NCBI GenBank assembly: GCA_025024175.1
Contig: QCXZ01000075.1
Location: forward strand, 7,626,001 to 7,690,000
Reading direction: 5' to 3'
DNA from: Rhyzopertha dominica
Taxonomy: Eukaryota; Arthropoda; Insecta; Coleoptera; Bostrichidae
DNA: 64,000 nt
Notes under the pieces: model-generated
Told to the model about the DNA's origin: nothing
What the model saw: the letters and a program-made list of their open reading frames with translations, nothing else
Database searches by the model: none
Shown: positions 9,751 through 21,363 of the stretch, piece after piece
Position numbering within the stretch: the stretch's first letter is position 1
Layout: every line of letters begins with the position of its first letter
Position numbers and translations under genes: made by a program

Positions 9751-10460
9751 TCAGGTATTTAAATCAAAACTAAACTTGATGATCTTGGCTGGCCGGATTA
9801 ATTTATAGTAAGTTATACTCTCGAAGGTCCGCCGCTGGGTACTTACGTAATCGTCCGGGGTTCGCTGAACAGCATCACCGGATCGTGGCAGATCACTTGG
9901 TCGGTATCCAAATAGCGTGGTTTTCTGCAAAACAGCCATTAAGGTCCCGTTTATTTTCAATGCTTACTCCTTGAGGTTGAAATTTTCTTGGTGCTTTTAG
10001 ATTTCAATAGTTTCACGTTTTGGCAGTGTCAAGAATTCTTAAATGGACAAAGTCAATATTATATTCTTGTCGGACAGCGTGCTCTGCAACAGCACATCTC
10101 TATTTAAAATAAATCATCTGTCTCGGTCAATCCACTCTCACTGTACTACTAGTTTCGCCCTATTGGAACTCATCAGGTAGGGGTAGAAGCCAAATTGACC
10201 AAAGCAGACCGTCGCGTAGCCTGTATTGCGGCGTGCGGACTGGTGCGTAAAAGATGACACCAAGGGCATCGGCTCTTTCAAATATCTTTGTACAAGGCGG
10301 CAGCATCTCATCTTATTATATTCTTGTAACAGCACCTTTTTGGTGGTTCCAGTGTGCACTTTTCTGCAATTACAAGGTATTCTGTTTACCTTATCCGTCA
10401 CAGAAGCGAAAACATGCTGTAGCTGTGTGAATACGCTATTGAAATCTATATATACCAAGA
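9751..10460 (-). mobile_element. Penelope-like family B remnant, interrupted GIY-YIG domain
   Basis: On the minus strand 10460-10310 encodes VTDKVNRIPCNCRKVHTGTT and MRCCRLVQ, the first half of a Penelope-type GIY-YIG nuclease. The second half, AVAEHAVRQEYNIDFVHLRI followed by LDTAKT, appears at about 10110-10010, followed by NLKAPRKFQPQG and FAENHAIWIPTK. Between the halves lie roughly 190 bases (about 10115-10305) that do not belong to the domain and carry a hammerhead motif. After the coding region the minus strand gives DDYVSTQRRT-like sequence shared with the piece at 10540-10760. There are several stops and no RT domain, so it is inactive. Confidence 0.75.
10144..10180 (-). ncRNA. Hammerhead ribozyme motif inside the Penelope-like B remnant
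   Basis: On the minus strand the core CTGATGA (10176-10170) is exact. Helix II is GTTC with GGGC (two G-U pairs) around a short loop. GAA follows, then a self-complementary ACTAGT giving a 3-bp helix III with no loop, and A17. Helix I is TAC with GTA, only 3 bp. All invariant core bases are present. The short helices match the minimal type I hammerheads known from Penelope-like elements. It lies in a segment that splits the GIY-YIG domain, so it probably came with a second insertion. Confidence 0.6.
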
Positions 10461-10539
10461 AAACTTCGACCGCAAGGACGAAGCATTTAAAATAAACAAC
10501 AGGGCATGAACACCGGTTTGTCAGAAATACGCCAGATGG

Positions 10540-10760
10540 TCCAGTAATGCTGCTCTGCTAATCAGCGACGCAGTCCAAGACGCGCTTCCGCCGACACCGT
10601 ACGACCACGTAAGTACGCAGCGGCGGACGTCCGAGAGTCAGATTGTGTTCTCTGTGGTACAATCACGACCAAGATGAACACGACTCTGGAGATGCTTACC
10701 ACAGCAGTGAGCGAAACGTCAACTAACTAACACGGTCAACTAACCTTGAATCATCTACCA
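10540..10760 (+). mobile_element. Penelope-like family B terminal segment, opposite orientation
   Basis: Plus-strand sequence shares CACGTAAGTACGCAGCGG, GATGAACACGACT, GCGAAACGTCAACT and ACACGGTCAACTAACC with the fragments at 8420-8560 and 9820-9860 on the other strand. In translation it gives YDHVSTQRRTSES. GCTTAC and GTGAGC form a 6-bp stem directly before GAAACGTC, as in a hammerhead, but the upstream core reads CTGGAGA and no helix I forms, so I treat it as a dead relic. Confidence 0.5.
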
Positions 10761-11037
10761 GTTTGTCATTTACTGAACATTTTGGAACCGAAGTAAAATC
10801 AACAGTATGTTCTTAACTTAAGTTTATTATTTGCCCAAGAAGATCAGCCATGGAGATTTGTGGCAACCTTTATCAAATAAATTACCGACGTATCATGCAT
10901 AGACATTTGAAGATTACCTACGTACAAACTCAACAGAGAGTTATCTTGAATAAAACGAAAATAAGAAATGTTATCAGGGAAATGACGGAGTGTTCGATAA
11001 AATCGACGCAAAATAAACCTTAAGTATTGTAAGTATC
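10761..11037. other. Noncoding spacer
   Basis: Nothing recognised. Confidence 0.35.
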
Positions 11038-11088
11038 AACTACATCCTAGGACGATAACTCTGGAGGGTTATCGTCCTAAACTACATC
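11038..11088. repeat. 12-bp perfect hairpin flanked by 9-bp direct repeats
   Basis: TAGGACGATAAC (11048-11059) pairs perfectly with GTTATCGTCCTA (11068-11079) around an 8-base loop. Directly outside are two copies of AACTACATC (11038-11046 and 11080-11088). The arrangement looks like a tiny inverted-repeat insertion with a 9-bp target duplication, or the residue of an excised element. Confidence 0.6.
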
Positions 11089-13185
11089 AATATTTAACTG
11101 ATTGGAGCTTAAAGATTTTGAGTTCTTGTTGAAGTTAAGCTCCCGCGTGTGCTTTGTTCGTTTGCGTTTTCCAGTATAATCCCCGGTAAACACAAGCTTT
11201 ATGCGATGTACCCGTCAGGTGTATTATTAATTCTAAGTAAAGCTAAATGGGAAGTATGAATAAGAAACGTTTGACATGGAGTGATTATATTCAATATTTA
11301 AAATATACAGTTGAGCTTGATAAGGGCCTATCGTAAACATTTGCCTAATGCAATGTCTCCATCTAGTCTCAGTGTTGACATTTAAGAACTAAGGCCTTTT
11401 GAATTATTAAAACTTCATTCCAATGGGAACGTTGAGTTTCACTACCAAATTAAAGCTACTTATTTTTTTTTTACAGTTGATTAACATTTCTGTCTAAGGC
11501 CCAGCAGACAGATAGTCTGTAAGCCTTACACTCAAGGTCGAGCAACAACCAATTTTTAGGCTATAAGTTAATTTTGATTTGATGTTAAGTATTGCTGAAA
11601 TAGACGGTTACCTTCGTACCCTTTAGTCGATATCGAATGCAATTACTTATTAATTAACAGCATTTCGAGAGCAAAGTAAGTAAGACTGGCCGTGTTAGAG
11701 ACTTGAATTTTAAATTTGCTGCTTTAACTTCAAATATCTGTACTCACGACGCACAACATAACGCAACCTTTACAGAGGGAGGCTAGAGTGACGTCAATCA
11801 AGACCTTTGTGCTTGTCCTTGTTTGGAGTGAAATGAAATAATATCTGGAACTGGTTTTTGACAATCGGCTACAGTTCAAACAAAATATAAGGCTTTTGAT
11901 CGGTCAGCATTCTGTAATTTAAAAATAATATATACAATATTCGCCATTTTTTACAGCCCGCAAAAAATTCGTTTAAGTGATATTTAGGTTTTGTCTCTAT
12001 TTCCCTTCGTTGACTCTGTTTATGATAGGGGATAGTTTGGATAGTACTGATTGTAGGGGGATACAAGTGGTGCAGAACTCATGTCTGAGATTAATTTATG
12101 GAATTTGACGAAGACGACATATCACACGCAAGTTGAGTGCAATTTTGGATGGGTGGTCCAACGCTGATATCAAAACTTCAATATATGTTAACTATATTGT
12201 TAAGTATTAAGAGTGAAGGATGTGTGGGTTAAAAATGGAAGGATCTTCAAGTGTAAAGGTGAATTTTTCAAATTTGTATTTACTAGATCAGAAAAGGGCG
12301 CTCGTCTAAATATTTTGTACCGATCGTAACTGTTGTTATAACTAATTCGGTAATTAAAGTGTCTTGCCTTAGAATTACCAACAGTAACAATTTTATACTG
12401 CTCTTCCTTAGCATGCTTGAAATGATTTATAGGGTAGTTTTGTTATGCAACATTGTGTTCCAATTTTGGACACTAGAGGAGAAAGGTATCGAATAAGTAA
12501 TAACAATGGTTTGTGAAAAACACAATTTTACCGAAAATAAAACACCAAAAGACAATCTTTAAGCAAAAAAAGTATAAGATCGGATGCAAATGTCCTTAGT
12601 AAAGGTTCTTCTTACTAATTATATATTGTTTTGCTTGTTAGTACATTTCTGAGGTAGCCTATTTTTTTTGTTTCGTTTCTTCTTTCGGTATTTTTTTATA
12701 TAGTTTGATAACATATTTTTGCGAGAACTTGCTTTTCAAATAAACGACCAAAAGCATTATCAAAGCAGTTCAATCAGTTTTAAGTTTCTACAAACAAATC
12801 GAAAGTTTTAATTTCATCCAACGGGTGTAACTTTTATCCAATTAACACGCGACTATGCTGACAATAAGCATGACAGCTTGTTATCTTAATAATTTGTAGT
12901 ACTTTTTTATTAACTGACCAAGCAATTTTGTCAGGCTTGACGTTTGTCATCATTTGTGCAAATGAATAAGAATAAATTCAGCGGAACCAATAAATATAAA
13001 AAGTGATACTCAATATATAAGTGCAATTTATACATATCTGTTAACGTACCCGAACAAAAAAGATAGTCGTTTTGAAACCATTCATTAATGTGTTATACCA
13101 TTTTGAATGCATCTCATGCAGTTCTAAATTGTAAAGTATCAAGATACGTTTTCCTTGTTTTTAAATATTTATGTCAAAAATAAGT
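11089..13185. other. Long A+T-rich noncoding stretch
   Basis: I see no coding sequence, RNA gene or structured repeat. Composition is uniformly A+T-rich with many short homopolymer runs. Confidence 0.4.
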
Positions 13186-13290
13186 TTATGACAGCCTGGT
13201 ATATAATTGCACATTTTTATTTATATTTATACCTTTATTATATACCATATGAACCCGCAATGAATCACATTAATCACATATATATACAAT
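13186..13290 (+). repeat. Dispersed direct repeat, copy 2
   Basis: It starts TATGACAGCCT and shares CACATTTTTATTTAT and CCTTTATTATA with the copy at 9097-9200. Beyond about 13290 similarity is lost. Confidence 0.45.
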
Positions 13291-14734
13291 CGTACATAAG
13301 ATCATGTAACTAGGTAGCAAGTTTTTAAGTAATTTAGGTAGAAACCATATTTTATGAATTTGTATATATTCGGCCATTATTAATATACGAACAATTAGCA
13401 TAAACGTCGGAGAACGATATAAGCTGGAAGGTATAACAAAAGATAAACGTTAAGCCAAATTTCCAATACTATGTTTGAACAAGGTTTTTTCTTCTTGCCC
13501 GGGATCTTTCAAAAACAAGTTGACATTATGTAGTGGAAAATTTGAACACTCTGTTCTGTGTCCAGAACACGTCTTTTTCTGATAGATAAATAATTAACCA
13601 CAAACGAAGCCGAACACCGAGCGCAACAAAGAAGTTTGAATCAGTTTGCTCCATTTCACGAAGCTGCAACTTGCATCGAAGTAGGAGATGAACTACAGTA
13701 ATTTCTTTACAATCTCCTCTTTCTAGAACTCTGAAACTTTTAACTAATACGGTCCAGCACTTCTGTTTAGAAAAGGCGACGACTTGCCGCGTAACGACGG
13801 GATTTACGAAACGCGTTATGGTTTTCCTTGGTTCGAGGCAGAGTAGAGCGCTCTTTGGCTTATTTAATTAATTTATTATGTATCTGGCTGTCTGAAGAAT
13901 GCACGCTCGGAAAGGGTTGCGCATGGAAGTGGTTCTTTCATGAAAGGATCCCGCCGGAAAACGATAAGGAACGAAAACTTGCAGGGTCGTAGATAATTAG
14001 TAACCTCGAGGGGAATACTTGAGATATTCCAAAGGGGGAAGAATTTAGGAGGGCATGAATGTTTCGGAATTACGACATTGTCGGCTCTTACACAATTATC
14101 TCCGGTAAAAGTGGGAGTTTCCAAAACTGCATTAAAAGTTCGGGTGCAGCAGTGAGTTGAATTAGAAACTACCAAGCCAAGTTATGAAGAGTATCGTAAT
14201 ATTAAATACAAGTAAAGTTTATCCAGAGATATATCGTGTTTACGAGTTAACCTTTACTAATTTTTGTGACGGTCCTGCTCTTAGAATATAAGTAAACAAG
14301 AATGGTCAGTGTTTATGGAATGAGTTACAGCGCCATCTGTGCCTGTAGTTGTATGTTCTGAATAAATCAGAAATTCCGAGTCAGGGCATAACCAAGACAA
14401 GTGGCATTTATTTTGACCTCATCCTCGGATTATCGGCTACAAAAAGAAGCATAAATCTACATACAATTTAGTTTAGAATAATCTATTGCCATTCTGACGT
14501 TACTAATTTGAGATAAATATCATTGCCACCTGAACGCTAAACTTGTTCTAAAAAAGACTGTTAATCAGTGATTTAAGTTCAAAATTTACTTGAGAACTTA
14601 GTGTTATTTCGTCAGGACATTAATCGGATCTTATTAGTGCTAAAATTTCTAATGTAATTGGCTCTTTTGCTCAATATGTAAAATATCAACATCGCTATTA
14701 ATTTCGAAAGTGTGGTAGGTATCTAAATGATGGT
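13291..14734. other. Noncoding stretch, probably including a degraded retroelement tail at its right end
   Basis: No gene recognised. The last 400 bases (about 14340-14734) precede, on the minus strand, the 3' end of the GIY-YIG fragment and may be its untranslated tail. Confidence 0.35.
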
Positions 14735-14935
14735 TTGCAAACGGCGAATGATTTGTGCCAGTCGCCAAGATTTTAAGTGTTCTTTTATACTTGTTTGAAA
14801 ATTTCTAAAGGTTCTGCCTATATATACACAGTCACAGTCATTGCATCGTAATTTGTACACCCCACCATTGGTACATCATTGGTACTATATCTTTGTTATT
14901 AAATAGAGCTTTTGCCATATTGCTATATCATGTAA
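14735..14935 (-). pseudogene. GIY-YIG endonuclease fragment of a Penelope-like or related retroelement
   Basis: The minus strand encodes GGVYKLRCNDCDCVYIGRTF, the GIY-YIG core with the paired Cys, then SIKEHLKSWRLAQ. After one frameshift comes NHSPFANHHLDTYHTFEI, which carries the conserved His region, and DVDILHIEQKS. Such nuclease tails follow the RT in Penelope-like elements and some relatives. No RT sequence is attached: the upstream side gives only scraps such as MAKALFNNKDIVP. Family C or a third lineage is possible. Confidence 0.6.
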
Positions 14936-15159
14936 CTCATTAATGAAACGTTGAGCGACAGATCCTTTCAAGTACACCTTAAGACAAAATAAATGCCTTT
15001 CACAGCTTAACAACTGTCTTCAGCAGCGATCTATATTTGCTCCTTTAATGGCTAACATGTTAAACATTTAGGTGTATCTAGATCTTAGATATACTGAATA
15101 CGACATCCTAAGAATTCATGGATGCGGAAGATTTAGCCATTATAACCCAAAACATCTGA
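14936..15159. other. Noncoding spacer
   Basis: Nothing recognised between the GIY-YIG fragment and the LINE 3' end. Confidence 0.3.
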
Positions 15160-17285
15160 TTAAGTATTATTATCAATATATTTATTTAATTACTCTGTTG
15201 TACAGGTTTGCACCAAACTACACAACAGGAGGGTAAGAATTAATCAAAACGTACAGACAAAACTAATTATACAAAAATATCTTTTAAAGCAGTGATGCTG
15301 TCACCAAAAAGATCAAAATTTATACACCGGGAATTATATAGAACACACATGTTATATAGCGGTGAACGCTCTGGCAGTTGGCAGATAAAATGTGTGAGAT
15401 GTTCTGGCAGACACTCTAGGTACAACAAAATTTAAAGAACTCGAAATTTTAGCACTATCAAGTAAATTGTTGACAATTATGAATAGAAACACCAAAGCGT
15501 GAAGGTCCCTTCTAGTCTGAAGAGTCGAGATATCATGTTTCTCAAGCAGATCGCTGTGACAAACACCTCGGGAGGAAAGACGCCGTCGAGTTTAAAACTT
15601 AGTACTTTTAGAAATTTTCGTTGAACATTTTCAATATAACTTGTATGTCGCATATAATACGGGGTCCAAACAACCGCTGCGTACTCCAGTGTAGATCGAA
15701 TAAATAAGTAAAAAAACGTTTTTAATGTGTTATAACAGAAATCACGATTGTTACGTGANATAAAGCCGTATGTTTTACTGGCATTACGACTCAATTTACG
15801 AATGTGTGGAATAAAAGATAACTTGCTATCGAAAGTTACGCCAAGATGGTTAAATGTATCCGGTCTAGACAGAGAAACACCCTCAAGACCGTAGTCATAT
15901 ATAATAGGTACAGATTTTAATGTGAACGATAGAACGTTGCACTTAGCTGTAAAGTTTAAGGTCATCCGCATAAAGTAAATTGTTGACGTCTATAACGTCG
16001 GTTATATCATTACTAAACAGTATAAAAAAGGACCTAAAACAGAACCTTGCGGCACTCCAGATGTAGCATTGTATGCGTTGGACTTGAATCCATTATATGG
16101 CATGTAATTGAACTCTATTGTGGAGGTAGGATTTGAACAAATCAATCAAAGCCTCAGATATGCCCAAGCGATTAAGTTTGTTTAACAAAATATTGTGACC
16201 AGCTTATCGAACGCTTTGGAGAAGTCCGTATAAATCACATCGGCCTGCAAATGACCATCCAAAGCTTCAGCGACAAACTGTGAAAAACAAACCAAATTGG
16301 TGGTAGTAGAGCGTGCCTTGATGAAGCCGTGCTGGTGTACACTAATATACTTAGATAAATTATGATATAAATAGTTATGTAAGAATATCTCACATACTTT
16401 GCTAAAGTTGCATATAATAGAAATTGGTCCGTAATTAATAATGTCCCGTAAATCACCCTTTTTTGTGGAGTGGACATACCTTAGACTGTTTCCAATTGTC
16501 GGGAATTATGCGCGTCCTTAGGCATAGATTGAGTAATACCATCAAAGGAGGGTCAAATATATGTGCACAGTCAATTAACAAAAATGCAGGAATGCCATTG
16601 GGCCCTGTTGTCGTCTTAGGTTTAATTCGCTTTAACGCAGCTAATACTTCATTTTCACTGAATTTTAATAAGATAATAGCAGGATGTGTGACCGGCGAAT
16701 TCATTGACAAATGTGATGATTCTGCGTAAGATTTGCTAAAGAAATCAGCAAAAGCATTTAGAATATTATCTGGCGTATTAAGACACTGGTCGCAGTAGTA
16801 CATGCACTTTGAAATATTGGATTGTCTTTTTTTGTTATTAATAAATGACCAGAATTTGCCCGGATCGGTCTTTATTTTGGTTTCGGTATTCTGTACAAAA
16901 GGTTTATAGGAGTCGTTGACCTCAGTTTTTATCAATCATAGAAGTCTTCTGAATTCTGCAAGAGCTTGAATGTCATTATTATCTTTATATGTTTTGCAGT
17001 ATTTAGCTTTAAGTTTAATGTGTTTTATAGTCAATGAATCAAACATGGCGGATATTTACGAGGGCGGCGGGAAGAAAATTTGGGTACACAGATATCAAAA
17101 CCGCTATTCAATTTACTATAAAAGTAATCTAGAGCATTATTTAGGTCGTCGATATGTTCAAGAGAAACCTAGTCAGTGTTTAGTAGCATATCGTAAAGAC
17201 TGAAAAAATTTGCTTTGCGGAATTTATAATCATAGGTGTTAAACAAAAAAATTGTGTTTTGAGTTAATGGGTTTGTTTACTATAT
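15160..17285 (-). mobile_element. Jockey/CR1-group LINE, 5'-truncated, with its natural 3' end
   Basis: About 2.1 kb of a LINE on the minus strand. It opens within the end of the endonuclease domain (near 17260, NTYDYKFRKANFFSLYDML), runs through the linker and all major RT motifs, and continues into the C-terminal region that ends INFDLFGDSITALKDIF with a stop near 15265. A short 3' tail of AAATAAATA type follows at about 15180. The ORF has at least five frameshifts or stops and one unresolved base (15760). 5' truncation is the normal outcome of target-primed reverse transcription. Confidence 0.8.
15267..17260 (-). pseudogene. LINE reverse transcriptase (frameshifted)
   Basis: In order on the minus strand: LNNALDYFYSKLNSGFDI and KYCKTYKDNNDIQALAEF (endonuclease-RT linker), then an open piece 16935-16453 with PGKFWSFINNKK, KPKTTTGPNGIPAFLL and DNWKQSKVCPLHKKG (RT fingers). 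After a frameshift come QHGFIKARSTTTNL and motif A ADVIYTDFSKAFDK (about 16203-16246), motif B SGVPQGSVLGP (16031-16070) and motif C LLYADDLK (near 15960-15990, catalytic Asp pair retained). The thumb piece 15971-15477 includes FNHLGVTFDSKLSFIPHI. Motifs are present but lie in different frames, so no functional protein is made. Confidence 0.8.
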
Positions 17286-18454
17286 TCACGACTAAACAAC
17301 ACCAAGTCCAACACCCTTGCATTTTGGTTACGCACACGATTGTATTGCATATTCGAATATCAAACAAATACTTTAGAAAATGTAGCTTTCAGCCAGTACC
17401 TGCAAAAACCTAAGCGGCTGCTATTTATCGTAAAGCACATTGGCGACCTAGTATACATGTTAATCATGTCAGATATTAACAAGAAATATAATTTGGGAAA
17501 GCTACCAAAAAATGGAGTAAATGAAACGGCCAAGTATTTTGTACCTATTAGGATGAGTAAACATCATACAAAGTTTGTAGATGTGCGACTGAAACAAACA
17601 ATGCGTATAATAATAGAAACAATAAAAACCAATCAGCTTTAGGGTTAACAGTCTTATACTGTCTTCAAGATCTCAGTATCAAACAACGTCAAGTTAGCGC
17701 CACTTTACCCATTCTTTGAATTCGAATTCCATTTATAAACATGCTATTCGGGTTGCTTCTGAGGCTACAGGATGGCTGTACCATTCCAACATGCGTCTCT
17801 AAAAACAATGTCAATGTAAAGTAGGTATGTAGGTAAGGTAATTTAGTAAATAGCAGCAATGCAAAAGAACATATAATGTATTTAAAACAATAAACAATGT
17901 TATATATAGAAGCGTTTAGACATTAATGTCGATCGTACAAAACTTCAATTGCCTTGAATGAAATAATGACTGTAGCGGAATATAATGACATAACTTACCA
18001 ACTCCGCGTGATAAAGTAGACTCTAGNAATCTTGCATCGCCCTTTCCAACCTGCGAATTGCTTTACTGCAATAAAGACCTAATTGTTATGCAGCCAGCTC
18101 CGTAGCGCTCCACGGGGACCCCGTGTTTTCCTTGTTTCTTCACTCCCTACTCTGTTTACACTGGCATAATATTTAAAAGGTTTCTTCCGGAAATATTTGA
18201 GCGGTCAAATATTAGAGGCAGAGCTTGGGAGAACGGAATGGTGTTTGAAGGTAGGACGCCCGATGCCGTCAATCTTGACTGCACATCATTCACACTGAAA
18301 TGCAAAGGTCGTTTAAAAATTTAACCAAAATGCTACGGTTATTTCAAAATATTCATATTTCACAATTTCATGACCTTTAATTAACGTTAATAGACGGTAC
18401 ATGCTATTGGCGTTTTTTAATTAGTTCTACAGTCAGCTACCGTTGTCTATTAAA
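17286..18454. other. Stretch with one unrecognised open frame
   Basis: The open frame 17340-17642 (plus, 100 codons) is Lys- and Ile-rich with no motif I recognise. It may be a decayed transposon ORF or chance. A perfect 15-base palindrome CACGGGGACCCCGTG lies at 18111-18125. One unresolved base is at 18027. Nothing else is identified. Confidence 0.35.
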
Positions 18455-18499
18455 AATGCGTGTCTATGCTATGCTGTCTGCACCGCAACTAATTACAGT
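18455..18499 (-). repeat. Hammerhead-bearing repeat family, copy A (3' half only)
   Basis: On the minus strand it matches the right half of the repeat at 61498-61640: CTGTAATTAGTTGCGGTG and then CAGACAGCATAGCATAGACA. The ribozyme core half is not recognisable, and sequence beyond 18500 does not align. The flank CACCGCA (minus strand) can pair with TGCGGTG of the repeat to form another hairpin. Confidence 0.6.
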
Positions 18500-19459
18500 T
18501 AACATTTATCTCTTTTTTGTGCGGTGTTTACAGTCAGATCAAATCCTCTCAATCGAATAAACGGCGCTTATATTTTTTTTATTTAAAATAACAGTATTAG
18601 GGTATTTGAGTACAACAAAATTGTTGGATTCGGTACTTTTCCGTTACCTTTTTAACGTAGTATAATAAAAAAATTACTATGTTGGTTTATCAAGAAACTC
18701 CATATAAATGAAGTTCGAAGAATTTACTAAGTTCTCACCGAAAATATAGACTAGATAAAAATACAGGCGGTGCATTACCCATAGTTTGGTGTAAATTTCG
18801 TGCCAAACCTTAATATTCGCAATATTTAGGACTTTTCCAATTCTGTCAACAAAAAGAATTCATATTGAGAAACTGTAAACTGAAGGGTAGGAAATGCAAC
18901 AAGAACCTTAAGCAGCTAAATTTTGAATTAATTATAGTGTACGGTAAACATGCACCAAAATTTAGTTTTATTGGGAAAATTTAGTAAAGAAGACTCAGCA
19001 AGACTACAAAGCCATAGGTAGCGTTTTATTTTAAAACAGAAATTTTGTACTAGTTAATTATAGTTTAGTCATTGTTTACGTTATCAACATTGCTGCTTTC
19101 ACTAAATTAGTGAAATGTTAACATGACGTCGCCCAACCGTGAATATAGGTTCCTCTTTTGCCCATTGAGATGCATTTGAAATGCTTTTTTGGTTGCAACA
19201 TTAGCCGACGATGAATATAAAGCCATAACATCCAACCAGTTGTTCACTAGGTTAATGNAGTTGCTTACATCTATGTTCAATCCTTTCTCATCTCTAGGTA
19301 AATACGAAGGTCATGACATGGTGCGGAACTGGTGATGATGAAGAAACAAGTGCTGTCAAATTATAAAAGCCCTTCACTCAGATATCACTGTTAGAATGTA
19401 AAAAAAATCTTCAGTCAATAAATTGAGCATTTCTTGTAGTTGCCCGCGGTGGTTAACGA
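18500..19459. other. Stretch without a clear gene, left flank of the ISL2EU element
   Basis: From about 19230 the plus strand has scraps (VMTWCGTGDDEETSAVK) that could belong to the region upstream of the YqaJ domain, but support is weak. Unresolved bases occur at 19258 and 19474. Confidence 0.3.
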
Positions 19460-20280
19460 GATATTATGGCGGCNTTTTTCATGAGCAACACCGAAGCAAT
19501 CTACATAAGAAGTAGTAAAGTCAATAACGGATCTTTACTCTAAGAAGGATCCATAATGCCAAACCTTAAGTGGCAATATGCCGGAAGATAGCATTGCTCT
19601 CTTCTTAACAAAATTAGGTACATCAAATCTTGCTAGCTATATATGGCTGTTACAAAATACTGCCCCGTAAGATGTTCAGAGTATATTAANATCGATTAAA
19701 GACATCCTGANTTCGCAAGAATATTTAGGCCCTTCCGATAAGAAAGCATTTATGACGGAAAACTGTCGTCTCACAGTGGAGCAGACTGAAAATGTTGCGA
19801 TTACGTCTATTGGACAAAGTAACAATGAAAATTAATTAATAGCGAGCAAACAAGCAAGTAGTTTTGGTGCGGTATTGGCAACCATTAGAAGGAAACTGTA
19901 TCCGCCGTCAGTGTTTAAAAAATAGTTGATGGCTGCAATTTACATCGGCATTAGTCGTTAGGCGAAGAACATGAAGCAAGAGCTATTGAAAGATTCGGGG
20001 AAGCTTATCCCAACCTGAAGGTCACAAAAACAGGATTGTGGCTAGAAGAAGGTTTTTCTTGGAGCATCACCGGCTGGACTGTGTGGTAAATCAGCAACAA
20101 TTGAAGTTAAGTGCCCTTATATGTACAGAAACACTAGTCTAGCCGAGGAAGAAGGTGGCAAAAAACACTTTTAAATTATAAGCATGAGTATTATGGCCAA
20201 ACAATTAATTGCTAAAGATGAGGAATTAGAACTAAACCTAGATCGTTTACGTGCATTTTACTTACAAAATACCTGATACA
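19460..20280 (+). pseudogene. YqaJ-like exonuclease (PD-(D/E)XK superfamily)
   Basis: Plus-strand pieces in order: EYLGPSDKKAFMTENC, ASSFGAVLATIRRKLYPPSV, EARAIERFGEAYPNLKVTKT, then after a one-base insertion LGASPAGLCGKSATIEVKCP and YMYRNTSLAEEEGGKKHF, ending near ELELNLDRLRAFYLQNT and a stop. In the family this domain is a lambda-exonuclease-like nuclease with SPDGL supplying a catalytic Asp and ExK the rest. Here the Asp is Ala (SPAGL, about 20068) while IEVKCP is kept. With the frameshifts and several stops the gene is dead. Its likely role was as the accessory nuclease of the ISL2EU element. Confidence 0.7.
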
Positions 20281-20409
20281 TCAATCACAAATCGATAAAC
20301 TTGTTATAATGTGTAGTATGTTAAGAAGCAGAGAGAATTAAAATAAAAAAAAAACACATTAAATCATTTGTTTTCATACTATTATTTTCCCTCATTTTAC
20401 AAAAATAAT
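20281..20409. other. Spacer between the convergent ISL2EU genes
   Basis: Short A+T-rich intergenic sequence with an A run at 20344-20356. It probably holds the poly(A) signals of both genes (AATAAA occurs at 20339-20349). Confidence 0.4.
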
Positions 20410-21363
20410 ATATATAAAGTGTGTGGAATAAATTGTAGTATTTTATAGATCTTCATGCGGCGAATGGCAAGTTCCACGTGGATACTTGCTTGAGCAATGC
20501 ATTCAGTCTGTTCAACTTGCTCTGGTGTAAATTGACTTCCCGTCATTTGCCTTTATTCTGTCAAAACCAGGTCACCAGATACTGTTTCAAAATGCCACAA
20601 TGTTTTACAATATTCTTATCCGAGGATGAACCAGGGTATAACCCGTATATACACGTAATTATACCCCACTGGGTGCCACATCTGAAAAAAAAACATTTTT
20701 TAAACATATACTNTTAAAATTATTAATCAATGACCACACCAACCATTCCTTTCCAAGTATTACGATGCCTGTAGCTGCTGTATGTCACTTTTGTATAGGC
20801 ATAGATGCCCTTGGTACTTCTGTGTAAATTTTGGTCAACTATTATGCTACAGATCGTAAATGTACTACAACAATTTGGCAGACATATCTATTTTTCTTTC
20901 GATCCGGAACTTTCGCCATAAACTTTTTGTATAAAACTTCATGTAAAACATGAACTCAAGTAATTATAATTTTTGACACAGTAGCCTGTGAAATTTTGAG
21001 TCTGGGCCCAATCAAGATGGGAAAACTGCAGCGTAAATTTATAAAAATTCATAAAGATTAGAAGCAGCTGATCTGGTATGGTTAATTTTTCCACTTTGTG
21101 TACAACAACATTAACTTATCATTATTTTTGATGTTGTCAAAACGGATTTCACCTTATGCTTATTGTAATTTTTTTTCTTTCAACAGGTCCTGTTTCAGAC
21201 AATAATTATCAGCCTCTACCAAAACTGCACTGAAAACATTTGTGGTAGGTTGGGGTTCTAGCTTCTTCTGTGGTTCTGTATGATGTGCCTCCGTTGATAG
21301 CATTTCTTCGATAGGTTCGCATATTGTGCTAGATAGTGGTGTCTCAGATTCAGAAACGGTCAA
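20410..21363 (-). pseudogene. ISL2EU-type DDE transposase
   Basis: Minus-strand pieces: MTVSESETPLSSTICEPIEE (21363 onward, acidic linker), IRFDNIKNNDKLMLLYT, then ISQATVSKIIITVHVLHEVL in broken frames, KKFMAKVPDRKKN, KIYTEVPRASMPIQK with a nearby Asp for the first acidic residue, GKEWLVW, PGSSSDKNIVKHCGILKQ, and ASIHVELAIRRMKIYKILQF carrying the final Glu. This order matches the DDE_Tnp_4-like domain of THAP/ISL2EU transposases. I could not find a THAP zinc finger upstream of 21363, so the N-terminus is missing or too decayed. Confidence 0.7.

Noticed and set aside
10640..10740. Possible hammerhead in the Penelope-like B terminal fragment
   Set aside because: Helix II and GAAACGTC are present, but the core is CTGGAGA and helix I cannot be formed, so it is only noted as a relic.
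16463..16729. Plus-strand frame over the LINE
   Set aside because: Antisense to the RT fingers region.
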